A DNA stretch of 64,000 bases, taken from Avena insularis (Eukaryota; Streptophyta; Magnoliopsida; Poales; Poaceae). The position numbers and the translations under genes are program-made. The stretch covers positions 304,397,132 to 304,461,131 of the forward strand of contig CM042689.1 in assembly GCA_023614405.1 (NCBI GenBank). Reading direction: 5' to 3'. Below are positions 44,132-54,784 of the stretch, piece after piece. The notes beneath the pieces were generated by a model. That model was not told the origin of the DNA, did not search any database, and saw nothing but the letters and a program-made list of their open reading frames with translations. The first letter of the stretch is position 1. Every line of letters starts with the position of its first letter.

Positions 44132-45281
44132 GAGCTCTCCCTAACCTCAAAACGCACACCATTCCACTCCTCTCTCACCCAGGAACCTCTCTGACCCAAC
44201 CCTGGAGCAACACGAGCACCACCGTGCCGAAATTTCACCGGAGTTCGCCGCTGCAGAGGAAGGAAGGAGCCGAAGCTAGGAGCCGCCCCAAGAGCTGCCG
44301 CGACCACCGTTCGAACTGCCGTCGTCGACTCGTTCGTTCGCCCCATCGCCTAACCTAGATGGAGCCCTGGTAAGCCCTCGACGACCCGCGCCGTAGAGCT
44401 AGGGTTCTGTCTCGCGCGAGCCCTACGACGGAGACGACGACGCTCAGCCGTCGATCGCGCTCTAATCATAAGGCCCAGAATAGCTGATACCGCTTTGCGT
44501 GTTGTTAGCCGCTGACAGGTAGGACCAGCCCCGGAGCAGCCCGCTGCGCGCGCGATGCGTAGTTGGGCCAGCCCATTAGCGTTCCTGCGCGCAGCCCGCC
44601 AATTTAAACTTAGCTTTATCTTTTATTTAAAAATCCCATTCTGTAGTTAACTTTAAAATTCAATTCAGAGAGATTTACTAAACCAAATTGAATGAATCCA
44701 ATTTTTTTTGAAAGTAGATGAAAGTCTCTAATCACTCCCGTTGAATTCAAACAGTTTGAAACTATGGATCATCCTCAGTAAAAATGACAAGACAATAGCT
44801 TTTAGCACTTCAAACAATTTTCTAAAATCAACCATAAGTGATTTTGAGTTGATTCCAACTCTCAAAAACCACATTGGACAAGACCTTTCTGAATATGTAA
44901 AAATCTACATACTTACATACAGTAGTCCGGGCCCAAAATTAAAAGAAGGACTTATAGTCATTTCTAGCCCCTAAAATATTATTAAATGGTAGTGTTAAGT
45001 TTTATAAATTAGGCCAACCACTTTAAATCACATTCTCAAGTATTATAATATGTGGTGATGACATGTGTCAATATGATCCCATATTTGAAGTGGAGAATAT
45101 TAAATCTTAAGTAACTTTTCAATGAGTAGAAATTACTTTTCTAAAATCAGATAAATAAAATCTTATCACCCTTTTCTTGTAATGATAGAGATGATGCTAG
45201 ATCATCTAGTGTGACTCTTGTGTGTTAAGTAGAGGTGGCTAAGTATTGTTTGGTGATTGTGTACCTCATATTTATTTCTAG

Positions 45282-45362
45282 ACGCTAGTACCAATCCGGG
45301 CTATGATGAGGAAGAATTCTACGAAGACGAGGAAGAGAACTTCGGCCACCTTTCCAACCAAG
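45282..45362 (+). other. Exon-like 81-bp acidic segment in the solo LTR
   Basis: A pyrimidine-rich tract ending in TTTATTTCTAG precedes it and AAGGTAAGC follows it, so it has good acceptor and donor signals. The open phase reads as a Glu/Asp/Tyr-rich peptide with GYDEEEFYEDEEENFGHLS. Its 81-base length would preserve frame. It might be part of a spliced leader; expression is unknown. Confidence 0.35.
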
Positions 45363-46288
45363 GTAAGCTATTCTATGCAAGCTAAGCTAAACCATGCAAG
45401 TTTCACTTGCAAGACTTTGTGATACCTCTTTTTGATTATACCAAATCCCAATTTTACGTGCAAACTTTACTTTTCACCCTTTTTGCAAAGTTGTTCTAAT
45501 AGTAAATTAATTGGATGATTAGTGGAAATTTAGGAAAATGCCATCAAGAGCCCGGAGCTTGATGTATGTAGAAACACTAGTTTAGTACCCCTCAAATAGT
45601 GACACCATCATTGGTAGATGCTAGTGCTAACTTAACTAGTGTTTCTACCTCTGCAGAGTGTCAAACTATTCGAATAGCCGTGTCTGCGGTTATGGATAGT
45701 TGGATCGCCATACTGTTCTGTTGTCAGATGTTTTCCAAAATGACCCGTGACTTGAATGGTGACTTTGACTTGAACCTACAAGTTACTTAGGTTCCCACCT
45801 AAGTAACTTAGACAACTAAAGTTAGACTTTTATTACTAAATACTGGTTGAAATAAAATTGGCTTGTGGCAAACAAACCTAGAGCTTAGGATTCCTATTAG
45901 AATGGCCTAATTGCTTTAGTACTAGTTTGCGAGTAATTCAAAGTACTCATGGCTTTGTACCTGGCTATTGCCATGGCCATACTATGAAGGAGACTATGAG
46001 GAGGATGGACAGTAGGACGCTTACGATAACTAGGATCATCTCCCATTGTCAGCATTGCCTGTGACCCTAAAGATGGAGCCTCGACCATGCTACCACTATT
46101 ATTATTTCCGATGCTTTGATTGTAATCATACGTGATCATGAGATTATCTATTTGTAAGACTATTATGGTTTGTAATGGATGATGTACTGTGCTACCAATC
46201 TATTATGTCTCACAAAAATGGTAATCCTGAGATTGCGATGTACGACATAACATGCATCGGGATTAAAAATCCGTGTGTTGACACTCGG

Positions 46289-46967
46289 CCCCTAGATGCT
46301 GTGGCCTGGATCCTACCACATGGGGTGTCGTTGAGCAGGTCTCGACCGTGGAAAATCTGTCCATGGCGATTACTTTCACGGAGCAAGAACTCGACCTGAT
46401 TGTCAAGGATATCAAATCTGACATGGCTCCAGGCCCGGATGCTCTCCCGGTGCGGTTCTTCAAGTTCTTCTGGCCACACCTTAGACAAGGGGTCTTATGC
46501 ATTCTAAATGAGTTTGTTCTCGGGCGTATCGATATTTCCCACCTTATCTTCGACATTGTTTCGCTTGTCCCTAAGGTTCAGGGGGCAGAAGCGATCTCCC
46601 AATATCGCCCCATCGCCTTGATCAATGTGATCTTTAAAATCATTTCCAAGGCATATGCTTCGTGTCTCGATCAGGTGGCCAACCGAATTATTAGTCTGAA
46701 TCAGACCGGTTTCATCAAAGGTTGTTTCATCCTTGACGGGTCACTCGCTTTGATGGAAATCATCCATGAACTCAAGAAGAAAAACCTGCGTGGGGTGCTT
46801 TTGAAATTAGACTTCGAAAAAGCCTACGATAGGTTCAGCTGGGACTTCCTGTTAGAGGTGCTCCAACTCAAGGGTTTCGATGCCGGATATATCTACAAGA
46901 TCTACCAGCTCGTCTCGGGAGGCCAAACGGCTATATCCATTAATGGAGAGGTGGGTCATTTCTTCTG
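46289..46967 (+). pseudogene. LINE ORF2, reverse transcriptase part (truncated)
   Basis: An uninterrupted frame carries the first RT blocks: LIVKDIKSDMAPGPDALPVR, FFWPHL, ISQYRPIALINVIFKIISKA, NQTGFIKGCFI, then LLKLDFEKAYDRFSWDFL with the first catalytic Asp, and SINGEVGHFF. The YADD/FADD block and the C-terminal domain are missing because the sequence changes to unrelated DNA near 46980. It is the best preserved part of this LINE. Confidence 0.87.
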
Positions 46968-46980
46968 TCGGCATGGAAAG

Positions 46981-47298
46981 TACCAACAGTTGATAACCAA
47001 AGGCAGATTGCGACAACAAGGTTGGATGCAACAAATAGACAAAGGATTTAACACACATCCTATGGTACTACGGAAACTCCAAACACGTGAATCCTAGTTT
47101 GAATTTTTAGAATATGATTGATAAACGTTATACTTCCTTACCAGAAAAGGTTGGGTGGGAGGGTAAGAAGAAAAATGGAAGCAGTCCTACTCTCACGTTT
47201 AGTTTTTCCCTAATATACATAACTACCAAAGTATTTGCTAGACTGACAACGACCATCTTGGCTGAGACCCTGAAGGGCCGAATGGCTCTGATATCAGA
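46981..47298 (-). other. Short internal piece of an LTR element with PBS
   Basis: No recognisable coding sequence. At its right end, 47284-47296 reads on the minus strand as TGATATCAGAGCC, a one-mismatch tRNA-Met PBS, directly before the TGTAATACC LTR start at 47299. Confidence 0.4.
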
Positions 47299-48120
47299 TG
47301 TAATACCTCAGACACTACACTCTAAGTAACAAGTCTGGAATGAACCCAAAGTGCACAAGGTGTCCTACCGAGGAGGCCCAAGGGACACCCACGTGTAGGT
47401 CCCGTCTGAGCGGAACAGGGTACGATACCGGCCAATACCATATCCACTTTGCAAGAACACCGGGACAAGTACGAGCGGCGTAGTCGACAAACATGCGAAC
47501 AAACATACACAAGTGTGTATGTCCACGACATATAAAAGTACATCAGAGACAAACCATCTAAAAGAAATAGAAATATTCAACGTCATACAGCAAGATCCAA
47601 ATTACTAGATAGTTCTAATGGTTTATGATACATCCTCATACACCACACATCAAAGCATCAAGCGGAAGCGGAAGACAAGATTCAAGTACGGATAAGAGGC
47701 AAATTGGCGACTGGCGTGGAAGGCGCGCTTGAGCAGTCGACATTGGCGACCTCGTCGACGAATGCAAACAGCGTCTCGCCGTCCATTTCATACTATGAAA
47801 TAAAGAGGAAGGGCCAGGTGAGATGCGTGATGCATAGAAGGTTACCTAAAGCAGACGTGAGAATTGATGACTCCAGCCTGAGGCGCACCTATACGTGATA
47901 GGATCCAAGGACGGGTATTCGTGCGGGAAAAAGAGCGGGGATGGGAACAATGAAGGTAGATAATGCAGTCGGTGAGGTGTGCTTGATCAGGCCGTGTGGT
48001 GGTTGTCCTCTTCCCCTCCGATGACGTCGTCGAGATGACCTGCTGCCCGAGATCGGGGGAGGCAAGCGAAAGGTGACGTGGTTATACCCCACGGGTACAT
48101 GATCTCAGCATACCTGGTCC
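47299..48120 (-). mobile_element. Probable minus-strand LTR fragment
   Basis: Starts TGTAATACCTCAGAC after a PBS-like site, resembling the layout of Gypsy A (TGTAAGACCTC). The right limit is not clear and no gag-pol is nearby. Low-complexity or known features are not seen in the rest. Confidence 0.4.
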
Positions 48121-48545
48121 AACCCAAGGAAGGCCCACGGCAATTATACGTCGACCCATGAAGATTTTCGGGTGGCCAAGGCCCATGACGCTTTCGGACC
48201 CTTGGAGAGCAAGACTAGAGTAGATAGGAAATTCAAAGGGGTAAAACCCTAGAACTCAGAATCGACTAGGTCTATGCCCTAACACACTGAGTCTATATAA
48301 AGGCTAGGAGGGCACGACCTAGATCTTCACCTCATACTTTCGCATACACACCTCCCCGCCAGATTGCATCTGCACACCCCTGTAATCACTGGTTCCGCCG
48401 TAATCAAGAGCAGACAAGCAGGAGTAGGGTTTTCCCTCCGGGGGCCTGAACCTGGGTAAACCTCATGTCTCGTATTGCTTGTTTGCTAACCGTTCCACGA
48501 TCTCCAGCATCCCCATCTTCTCCAAAACCCAAGTCCATAACAATA
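48121..48545 (+). mobile_element. Fragment of another Gypsy LTR with TATA box
   Basis: CTATATAAAGGC at about 48294 is followed by a leader with GTAGGGTTTTCCCTCCGGGG and CCTGAACCTGGGTAAA. This is the layout I associate with Tat-type grass Gypsy LTRs. Boundaries are uncertain. Confidence 0.4.
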
Positions 48546-49400
48546 GGCATTGATGAGATCAAACCTCGTCAAAAGGGCTGTGGTGCCTCCAAGCTCCATG
48601 GAGGTGCTTGATAAATTGGCGAAGACCACCGGTGGGAGTGCCCCTCTGGCGGTGATCTGCTCGATGCCCTCTGCTGCCGCCGTCGTTCAGGTCCGGGTCA
48701 TCGCTCGGGCTTAATCTACCGGTGTTCCGTGCCGTGTAGGATGCGGGCGGTGCAGCCAAGGCAGCGAAGCCGGGTGGAGCTCTAGGCTATGGCGATGGGC
48801 GGAGGCAGCATACAGTAGATGGGGGATTGAAGAGAATTGGGAGCAGGAAGGGAGATATGCCCTGCGATGTGGCCTATGGGGCTAGGTTGTATGGCACATA
48901 GGTCAAATCGACCCATTTTGAATGAGCGACTGAGGTTCGACGAAAGCCGACGACTAAACCGTTTGTTCTTTTTTTAGATTAGGCAGTAGAGATAGAGATT
49001 AGGTGGGAGAGCAAAATGATCTTAAAAAATGTTGTACAGAGAAAACAGAGCAAATTCGTTCTTGGAATAGAGATAGAGATTTACTAAGAAAACGGCTAGG
49101 GCGTTCGCAGCGAAAACAAAAAGGGGAGTATGGCTCTGAGTCCGCGCGGTTCATCGTGCATCAAGTCCACGCGTTCTTCATCTCACGATTCCGCTACCCG
49201 TTGCTTCTTTAAGATGCAATATCCACCCTTCGATCCGCGTTATTGGCATCCGACGGCGGTTCACCATCTGGTCTTCCTTTTATCAGGCGGCCTGAGAAAC
49301 AGGATTCGATTGAAACCCTAGTGTTCGTGTTCCTCTCCGTCCCAAGGCTCCTGTTCCGCCGCCGCAAGACTAGATCAGATCCACCAACAAAACACCAACC
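48546..49400 (+). other. Upstream region of the DUF1618 gene
   Basis: 48555-48790 is GC-rich and looks like degraded coding DNA, with no recognisable protein. 48800-49400 should contain the promoter and 5' leader of the DUF1618 gene, but I see no confident TATA box. Nothing else was supported. Confidence 0.4.
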
Positions 49401-50747
49401 ATGTCTAGGCCCTCGCCTTCCCTTTCCCTCCTGCACAGGTCCGTGAATACGGAAGTTAGCAATCCCCCCGACTCCAAGGTGGTTCGCCTGTCCTCTGGAG
49501 GGGTGCAGTTGTTCGGGTTCGACGGGGACGCCGAAGTCCTAGATTCCGTGTTGTCTGGCTTGGTCCTAGAAGCACATCTTGAAGTTGCGCCAAAGCTGTC
49601 CTGGCTGGCCCTCCGAGGCGGCAGCCAATTCACCACCATCAACAACGTCGACGATAACGTGATTGTTATCTCATCGGCTCTTCCAGAAAATCATTATCGC
49701 GAGATCTTGCTCATCTTCGACACCATTGACAGGTCTCTCCGCGTGATCCCGTCGGTGCCCCGCGACCACCTTACGAACCGTACCTATCGTGTTCTCGCCG
49801 TGCCCCATGACGGCGCCGAAAGATCCTACTCTCTGGTCATCCCTGGGCAGGCGCCCATCTCTCTCTCCGAGGAAGGCTTTGCTGAATGGCCTGATGTGCT
49901 TTTCATCTCGCCCACATCAGCGTCCTCATCCACCTCGCCGTCCTCATCCACCTCGCCGTCCTCATCCACCTCGCCGTGGCAGACGATGAAGAGGGCCAAC
50001 TTCCCCAAGATGCATATCCCTGATACCTCCTTCTTCGCAGACGAGGTGTTCTCCTTCGGTGGCCGCGGATACTGGGTGGATCTCTTATATGGCGTTATGT
50101 ACTGTGACTGTGCTGATGTTCTTTCCGACGGCATTGATCCTGTTGACTTCCACTTCTTCGCTCTGCCTCCTCCGCACATGACTAGCCCCCTTGGCAGGGA
50201 GGTCGTCGCTGATCTGAGAGCCTGCCGAACCATGGGCTCTGTTGGAGGCTTTGTCAAGTTAGTTTCCATTGACGGTTTCATCACTCGTAGTCAGAACCTG
50301 AGGCACCGCTGTGTGAGGGTCTGGACACTGGAGAAAGATTTGCAGTGGACTATCGAAGTCAAGCTCAGCATGGATGATCTCTGGAATATGCCTGGGTTCT
50401 CCAACAACTTTAGGCACCTACGGAGCATGTTTCATAGCCCTTGTTCTCTCGCACCGATGTACCCCTTCCTGAGCACGAAGGAAGACCATGTCATCTACTT
50501 TGCACTCGGTGAGTTCACCCAGGGGCATTCTTGGGGCAGCTTTCCAACAACCGTGCACTTCTTGCTCCGTGTCGATTTGTGCCTTTGGGATGTTAGCTTT
50601 ATGCATGTCCCTTATTCTGAAACCCCTGCCATGGAAAATTATTTTGGTGTCAATCATTCCATCCTCTGCCCACCTGTTGCTCTCTCTGGGGATGGCAAGG
50701 CCAAGGTGCTTGGACTTCAAGCTAAGATGAAGGGGCTAAAAGTCTGA
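49401..50747 (+). CDS. DUF1618-family protein, 448 aa, single exon
   Basis: The only convincing host gene in the window. ATG 49401 (context AACCATGTC) to TGA 50747 is one uninterrupted exon. The N-terminal part (about residues 1-160) holds SWLALRGGSQ-like and hydrophobic beta-rich sequence. A low-complexity SSSTSP linker (about 175-192) follows, then the DUF1618 core: GGRGYWVDLLYGVMYCDCAD, VDFHFFALPPP, SVGGFVKLVSIDGF, RCVRVWTLEKD and WTIEVKLSMDDLW, with AKVLGLQAKM near the end. DUF1618 proteins are a large grass-expanded family; molecular function is unknown and several members are stress- or sterility-associated. Length and domain order look normal. Retroelements lie upstream and a PIF/Harbinger-like element 1.1 kb downstream. 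Whether it is expressed cannot be told from sequence. Confidence 0.9.
   Translation: MSRPSPSLSLLHRSVNTEVSNPPDSKVVRLSSGGVQLFGFDGDAEVLDSVLSGLVLEAHLEVAPKLSWLALRGGSQFTTINNVDDNVIVISSALPENHYREILLIFDTIDRSLRVIPSVPRDHLTNRTYRVLAVPHDGAERSYSLVIPGQAPISLSEEGFAEWPDVLFISPTSASSSTSPSSSTSPSSSTSPWQTMKRANFPKMHIPDTSFFADEVFSFGGRGYWVDLLYGVMYCDCADVLSDGIDPVDFHFFALPPPHMTSPLGREVVADLRACRTMGSVGGFVKLVSIDGFITRSQNLRHRCVRVWTLEKDLQWTIEVKLSMDDLWNMPGFSNNFRHLRSMFHSPCSLAPMYPFLSTKEDHVIYFALGEFTQGHSWGSFPTTVHFLLRVDLCLWDVSFMHVPYSETPAMENYFGVNHSILCPPVALSGDGKAKVLGLQAKMKGLKV
49923..49976 (+). repeat. Three perfect 18-bp coding repeats
   Basis: TCCTCATCCACCTCGCCG occurs three times head to tail, encoding SSSTSP units in the DUF1618 protein linker. 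Length variation between alleles is likely. Confidence 0.95.
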
Positions 50748-51878
50748 GGGTTGAAGATTGAGCAACATGAAGCCATATCCTTTGGTATTTTGCTACTCTA
50801 CTGCTACAAATTGCTTTTGTTCATGTGTTATTTCATAATTATGTAAGAGGGACAACTGTTCAGTTAAGTTTTAAATTTGCTTATTTGGCAGGGAGGGGCA
50901 TAAGGAGCACAAGACAAGTGGGAAGACTCCTAAAATATGATTGCCTACTTCTTTCTGTTTACAAGATGCTTCTTCAGCAAATGTTAATTCATTTGCTATT
51001 CTGGCATTGAGAAACTGTTGAGTGATTTGCATGCTGCAACTCCTGCTATGTTGGTGTTATTATGGGTTAATATACTTGTTATCAGTTGATCTTTTTGTCT
51101 GCACTTAAATTATTTCTCTCGCAAATAATTATGTATTTTTAATTCTCTTATGGCCTGTACTTGATTACATGTGTTTCTTTAATGATTGACTAGCTTAATC
51201 AGTTGTATTACTTCGGCCAAACTTTGGTGTGTAACTGGGTTGGGTTGGATGTAACTCTCGAGTTTAGGATTCCCTTGCCTTATACTGATTCGGCATGTCT
51301 ATGTAAATGGTCCGTGAACAAAGTTTTGGCTGAAATTTTATTGGTTTGTTTGGTCCCTTGTTGATTAAATCTTTGGTAAACTTTCTAGCTGAAATGAATG
51401 CGATTGTATTCTTTTATCAAAATGAATTTTCAGTGGATATCTTCTATACCGAATTCAAAGTTTCGATATTAGACCAAACTGTAGCATCCTTATTTTCATA
51501 TTATTTTGGAGACCCAGTAAATTATTCATCTGTTTTAAATAGGTTTATGTGACAGGAAGGGGCATATACACAAGACGCCATAAAGAGTTATAAAATATAG
51601 ATGTGTGCTAGTTTTGTTTATTTCTGTTCAGATGTATTGTTGTAAAAGTCATCTCTCTGACATTGAGAAGCCTAACCTGTCGTACTTTACTCATGTATTT
51701 TCCTTTTAGCACTACTACTAGAGTATACTTAGTTGCAAAATATTACAAAAATGCAGGAGGCTGCTGTAGCTACGTCAGTTTGTGTAAAACATCTTATTTG
51801 GAATGTTGTGATGCTGTCTTGTAATAGAAAGAAAATAGCTGCCCTGGTGTAAGCAAATTTATTACTAGTGAGCAATGC
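50748..51878 (+). other. 3' region of DUF1618 gene with an internal duplication
   Basis: AT-rich DNA with no ORF. Segments at about 50870-51020 and 51535-51690 are diverged copies of one another: each has a CAG-GGAGGGGCAT or CAG-GAAGGGGCAT start, AAAATAT, TTTCTGTT and GACATTGAGAA-type blocks in the same order. The CAG before each block could be a 3' splice site of an intron in the 3' UTR; that is an inference. Confidence 0.5.
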
Positions 51879-51881
51879 TTA

Positions 51882-53791
51882 GAGCATCTTCACTCGTTGG
51901 CCGAATCCAGGGTGAAATTTGGTCCGTTTTTCGGTCGGACTGAACTTGTTTTCGGCCTGGGTACGCCCATTCTCCCACCCGCCCCAGGCCGAGTCCCAAG
52001 TTTGGCTAAAATTCATCAAATTCAGGCGATTTTCATTAAGTTGGACGAATATAGGCGGATTACATCAACTTTAAACGAAACTAGTACACAAATAAACTAA
52101 AAAGGCCAGCCACGGCCTTCTCCTCGCTCCCATCGCCGAGGTTGCCGAGAACGACGTAGCCGGTCGCTCGTAGTCATCCTCGCCGCCGTAAATGCCGCCG
52201 CATGGCCGTTCTGGCGGGAGCTGCTCGCCGGTCGCCGTACCTCCATGGCTGGTAGGACGGGCCTGCGCTCGCCGCCGCCCGTGACGTGAGCGGGCGCCTT
52301 GGTAGGCGAAGCTCACGCCTGCATAGCGCTTCGACGCTGCAGCCTGCTCCTCGGCTGCCGCAGTTGGCGATACGCCGATGTTCCCGCTTCCCTCCCTCCG
52401 ACCATTCGAGGATGTCCGGCGAGGAAGGCTCGACCAGCGGCGTCGTCGGCGTCAGCGGCATGGTCGGCGTAAGCGGCGGCGCTTCTCGGAGCGGCTGCTC
52501 CAGCGCCATCTTCAAGGCGGCGTCCTCGGCCGGCGCCGAGCCTTCTGCCTTGGGCCGGCGTAGGCGCAGGTGGCCTCTTGGCGGCGTGGGCGTAGATGGC
52601 TCGATGATGATGATATCGCGCGCGCGTGTGCGCGGCGGTGAGCGCGCCGGCGAGACAGCTTCGTGCTTCACGGCGCTCGGCGTGTGAAGCGGCGCGCTGC
52701 CGGAAGAGTGGGACGCCGAAGCGGAGGAGGATGAGCTCATGCTCGCCATCCTCCTCGGCGCCCAGTTCGCCGGAGCACGCCGGCCAGACCTGGCCGCCGG
52801 CATCGGGTTGCGCGGGAAGGCGTGCCACGGAGTGTTCCCCCGGTTGATGTGGTCCAGCACGGCGGCGAGCGTACGCCCTGGTGCGCTCCACCAACGCCGG
52901 CGCCCCACCGAGTTTTTGTGCGCCGGCGGGGACTCATCCGACGGTCCCTCGTGGCGGGCGAGCCTCTGGCGCCGCCTCTCGAAGTGCGCCGCCTCGAGGA
53001 GGTCGGGCGCCACCGCTTCAATGGGTTGTCCATGTCGGCGATGTACTCATGTACATCGTACGGCAGCTCCTCCGGCGTCGGCCCCGGCGGGATTGGGATG
53101 CCGCCGGCGCTTAGCGTCCAGCCCGGAGGCATACGCGTGTCCGGCGGTGCCATGTACCCCGCCTCGTACAGCATGCGCGCCTCCCAAGTTTAGAGGGTGC
53201 GCCGGCCGAAGCCGTTCGCCGCAGCGCCGTCGCCAGGGTAGCATTCGCCCATGGTGAGAGAAGGGGGAAGGGGAGCGCTGCCGGAGTTGGGCTTGTGGGT
53301 CGGGGGAGATGTGAGAGAGTGCGAAGATCTCCGGCGAGGGGTACGGCTTATAAAGGCCGAGGCTGGCGGCGAGGGCGGGAGGGGTGTAGCGGCGAGGGCG
53401 GGAAAAGTGGAAACGACGGGAACTTAGTGACCGCCTGTCCGTCGCGGGAGCCGAGACGGCGACGGTGGCGCCGTAATTCGGCGACGCGTGGCCGACGCGA
53501 AGGGCAGTTATTGCCCGGCGGTCACCGCGTGGTTTCGAGGATGACGACGACTCGGCTTCCGTCACTGACACGGCGGGTCCGCGCGCCGCTTTGATTTTTT
53601 TCGCCGATATCGCTGAGTCCGGCGCCTCCGGGACGTACCCGGAAACCTGGGTTCGGCCTGGGTAGCCCGGACAAAAATGAGCGAAATCCGGCCGAAAACA
53701 AGTCCTTTGATACGCGACTGGGCCGATTTCAGCGTCCGGACCAAAATTCGGCGTCAGGATCGGCCTCCTGGGTAGGCGAGTGGAGATGGTC
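51882..53791 (-). mobile_element. PIF/Harbinger-like TIR element with ORF (1.9 kb)
   Basis: Imperfect terminal inverted repeats (GAGCATCTTCACTCG at the left; the right end reads CGAGTGGAGATGGTC) are flanked by 3-bp TTA duplications (51879-51881, 53792-53794). The pre-insertion site reads CAATGC-TTA-GCATTG, a palindrome centred on TTA, as expected for PIF/Harbinger insertion. No DDE transposase is visible; it carries one GC-rich gene-like unit on the minus strand. Confidence 0.75.
52174..53252 (-). pseudogene. ORF of the PIF/Harbinger-like element (WWSAPGRTL protein), broken
   Basis: On the minus strand a TTTATAAG motif (about 53350) precedes ATG 53252 (MGECYPGDGAAANGFGRRTL). A TAA stands where homologues have Gln before TWEARMLYEAGYMAPPD, followed by WTLSAGGIPIPPGP. 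A one-base frame change near 53015 leads to SVGRRRWWSAPGRTLAAVL and HINRGNTPWHAFP, then a Ser/Pro/Ala-rich region with RARDIIIIEPSTPTPPRG and an Arg-rich end. I recall the WWSxPGRTLxxVLxHI motif as very common in Triticeae genome annotation. It is not a DDE transposase and its role is unknown. The stop and frameshift make this copy a pseudogene. Confidence 0.65.
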
Positions 53792-53794
53792 TTA

Positions 53795-54263
53795 GCATTG
53801 GTACTTGTCCAAACTGCAATCTTTCTGTAGAGTAAAAATCTACAGTTTGTATCCATTTTTGTATGTTAAATGGTGTGAGCGTTCATTTGTTCAATGTATT
53901 ATTAAATTTGTGTACTGGTCCTGTTCGTCCAAATAGGAGCTCATTGTTCAATTATCCAAAATAACTGTAGAAGTGTATACCTGGGGAGCATTATGTATAG
54001 CATGTTCTTTAATTTTTCTTACTATAAGGCCTTCTCCAATGTGGTAATAAGCACTGATCACTGCCGCGGGTCGCATTGGGCATTTAGGGCAATCCGGCGG
54101 CACGACCCAATCGGTTTGAACCAGTCCGTGCAGACAGGTCAACAACGCTCCAGCGGCGGACTGCATGACAGCGGCCCAACGATCTCCTACCCTCTAGCCA
54201 TCAATGGATATACCCTCTAGCCATTAATGGAGGTAGGCTGATTCATACACTAGTCGCATCGCT
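53795..54263 (+). other. Intergenic, no feature found
   Basis: Unique-looking DNA with no supported ORF. An inverted-repeat hint (CCAATGTGG near 54036 and GCATTGGGC near 54073) is too short to call. Confidence 0.4.
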
Positions 54264-54266
54264 TTA

Positions 54267-54509
54267 GGCTGATTACAGTGGAAATAACTAAGAGTAGTAG
54301 CATGTATCTTCATAGTGTAAAATAACATAGGTGTGATAACATGCAAACTAATTTATTACAATATAGACCCATTTTGTCTAAAAATGTGTGATGTTATGGT
54401 AACATAGCTAGTTACCACACGTCTATCTTTCATCATTAATACATCTAAATGTTTAGTTGGCAATACACATAGGACTATGTTATTACCTAAGTTACTTCAC
54501 TACGACTAG
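54267..54509 (+). mobile_element. MITE, 243 bp, TTA target duplication
   Basis: Ends GGCTGATTACAGTGG and CACTACGACTAGCC are imperfect inverted repeats. TTA flanks both sides (54264-54266, 54510-54512), which fits a Tourist-type (PIF/Harbinger) MITE. AT-rich interior with no ORF. Confidence 0.65.
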
Positions 54510-54784
54510 CCTTACTCATGCGCTTGCAACGCTGCCCAACGCCTACTGGCGTTTTGGTCTCCGTGCTGACAACCAATACATTGGTCGGTTGGCCTTTTTA
54601 AACATACTGACTCGCGGCCATCCTCTTCTCCACTTCCATCTGCCTTTTTAAACATACGACTCGCGGCCATTCTCTTCCCACTTCATCTTCCATCGCTGCT
54701 CCCGCTCTATAACAGACCATAGGTAGCCATGGCCGGCAGCATAGGATCTAGAGGAAGGTGACTAGGACGGCAAGGAAGAGGCAG

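Larger units (their letters stand above)
42871..46283 (+). mobile_element. Solo LTR (3413 bp) inserted in the LINE
   Basis: Starts TGTAACACCCC, ends GTGTTGACA and is flanked by CTCGG (42866-42870 and 46284-46288). No PBS, gag or pol is visible inside, and the LINE continues in frame on both sides. The most economical reading is an LTR-LTR recombination product of a long-LTR Gypsy element. A promoter-like TATAAATA at 44124 sets it on +, followed by a GC-rich leader. An exon-like acidic segment lies at 45282-45362. Confidence 0.75.
41343..46980 (+). mobile_element. LINE (plant L1-like) remnant, split by a solo LTR
   Basis: Segments 41343-42870 and 46289-46980 belong to one LINE on +. Its left side was cut by NA copy 3 and its right side ends in the RT domain near 46980. 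Removing 42871-46283 and one CTCGG duplicate restores an open frame across the join. It is the oldest layer in this part of the nest. Confidence 0.82.

Noticed and set aside
48559..48759. ORF in GC-rich DNA upstream of the DUF1618 gene
   Set aside because: No recognisable domain, no conserved context and short length; it may be degraded coding DNA but cannot be supported as a gene.
52286..53257. Plus-strand ORFs across the PIF/Harbinger-like element
   Set aside because: The minus-strand frame carries the recognisable WWSAPGRTL protein; plus-strand frames are open because of high GC content.
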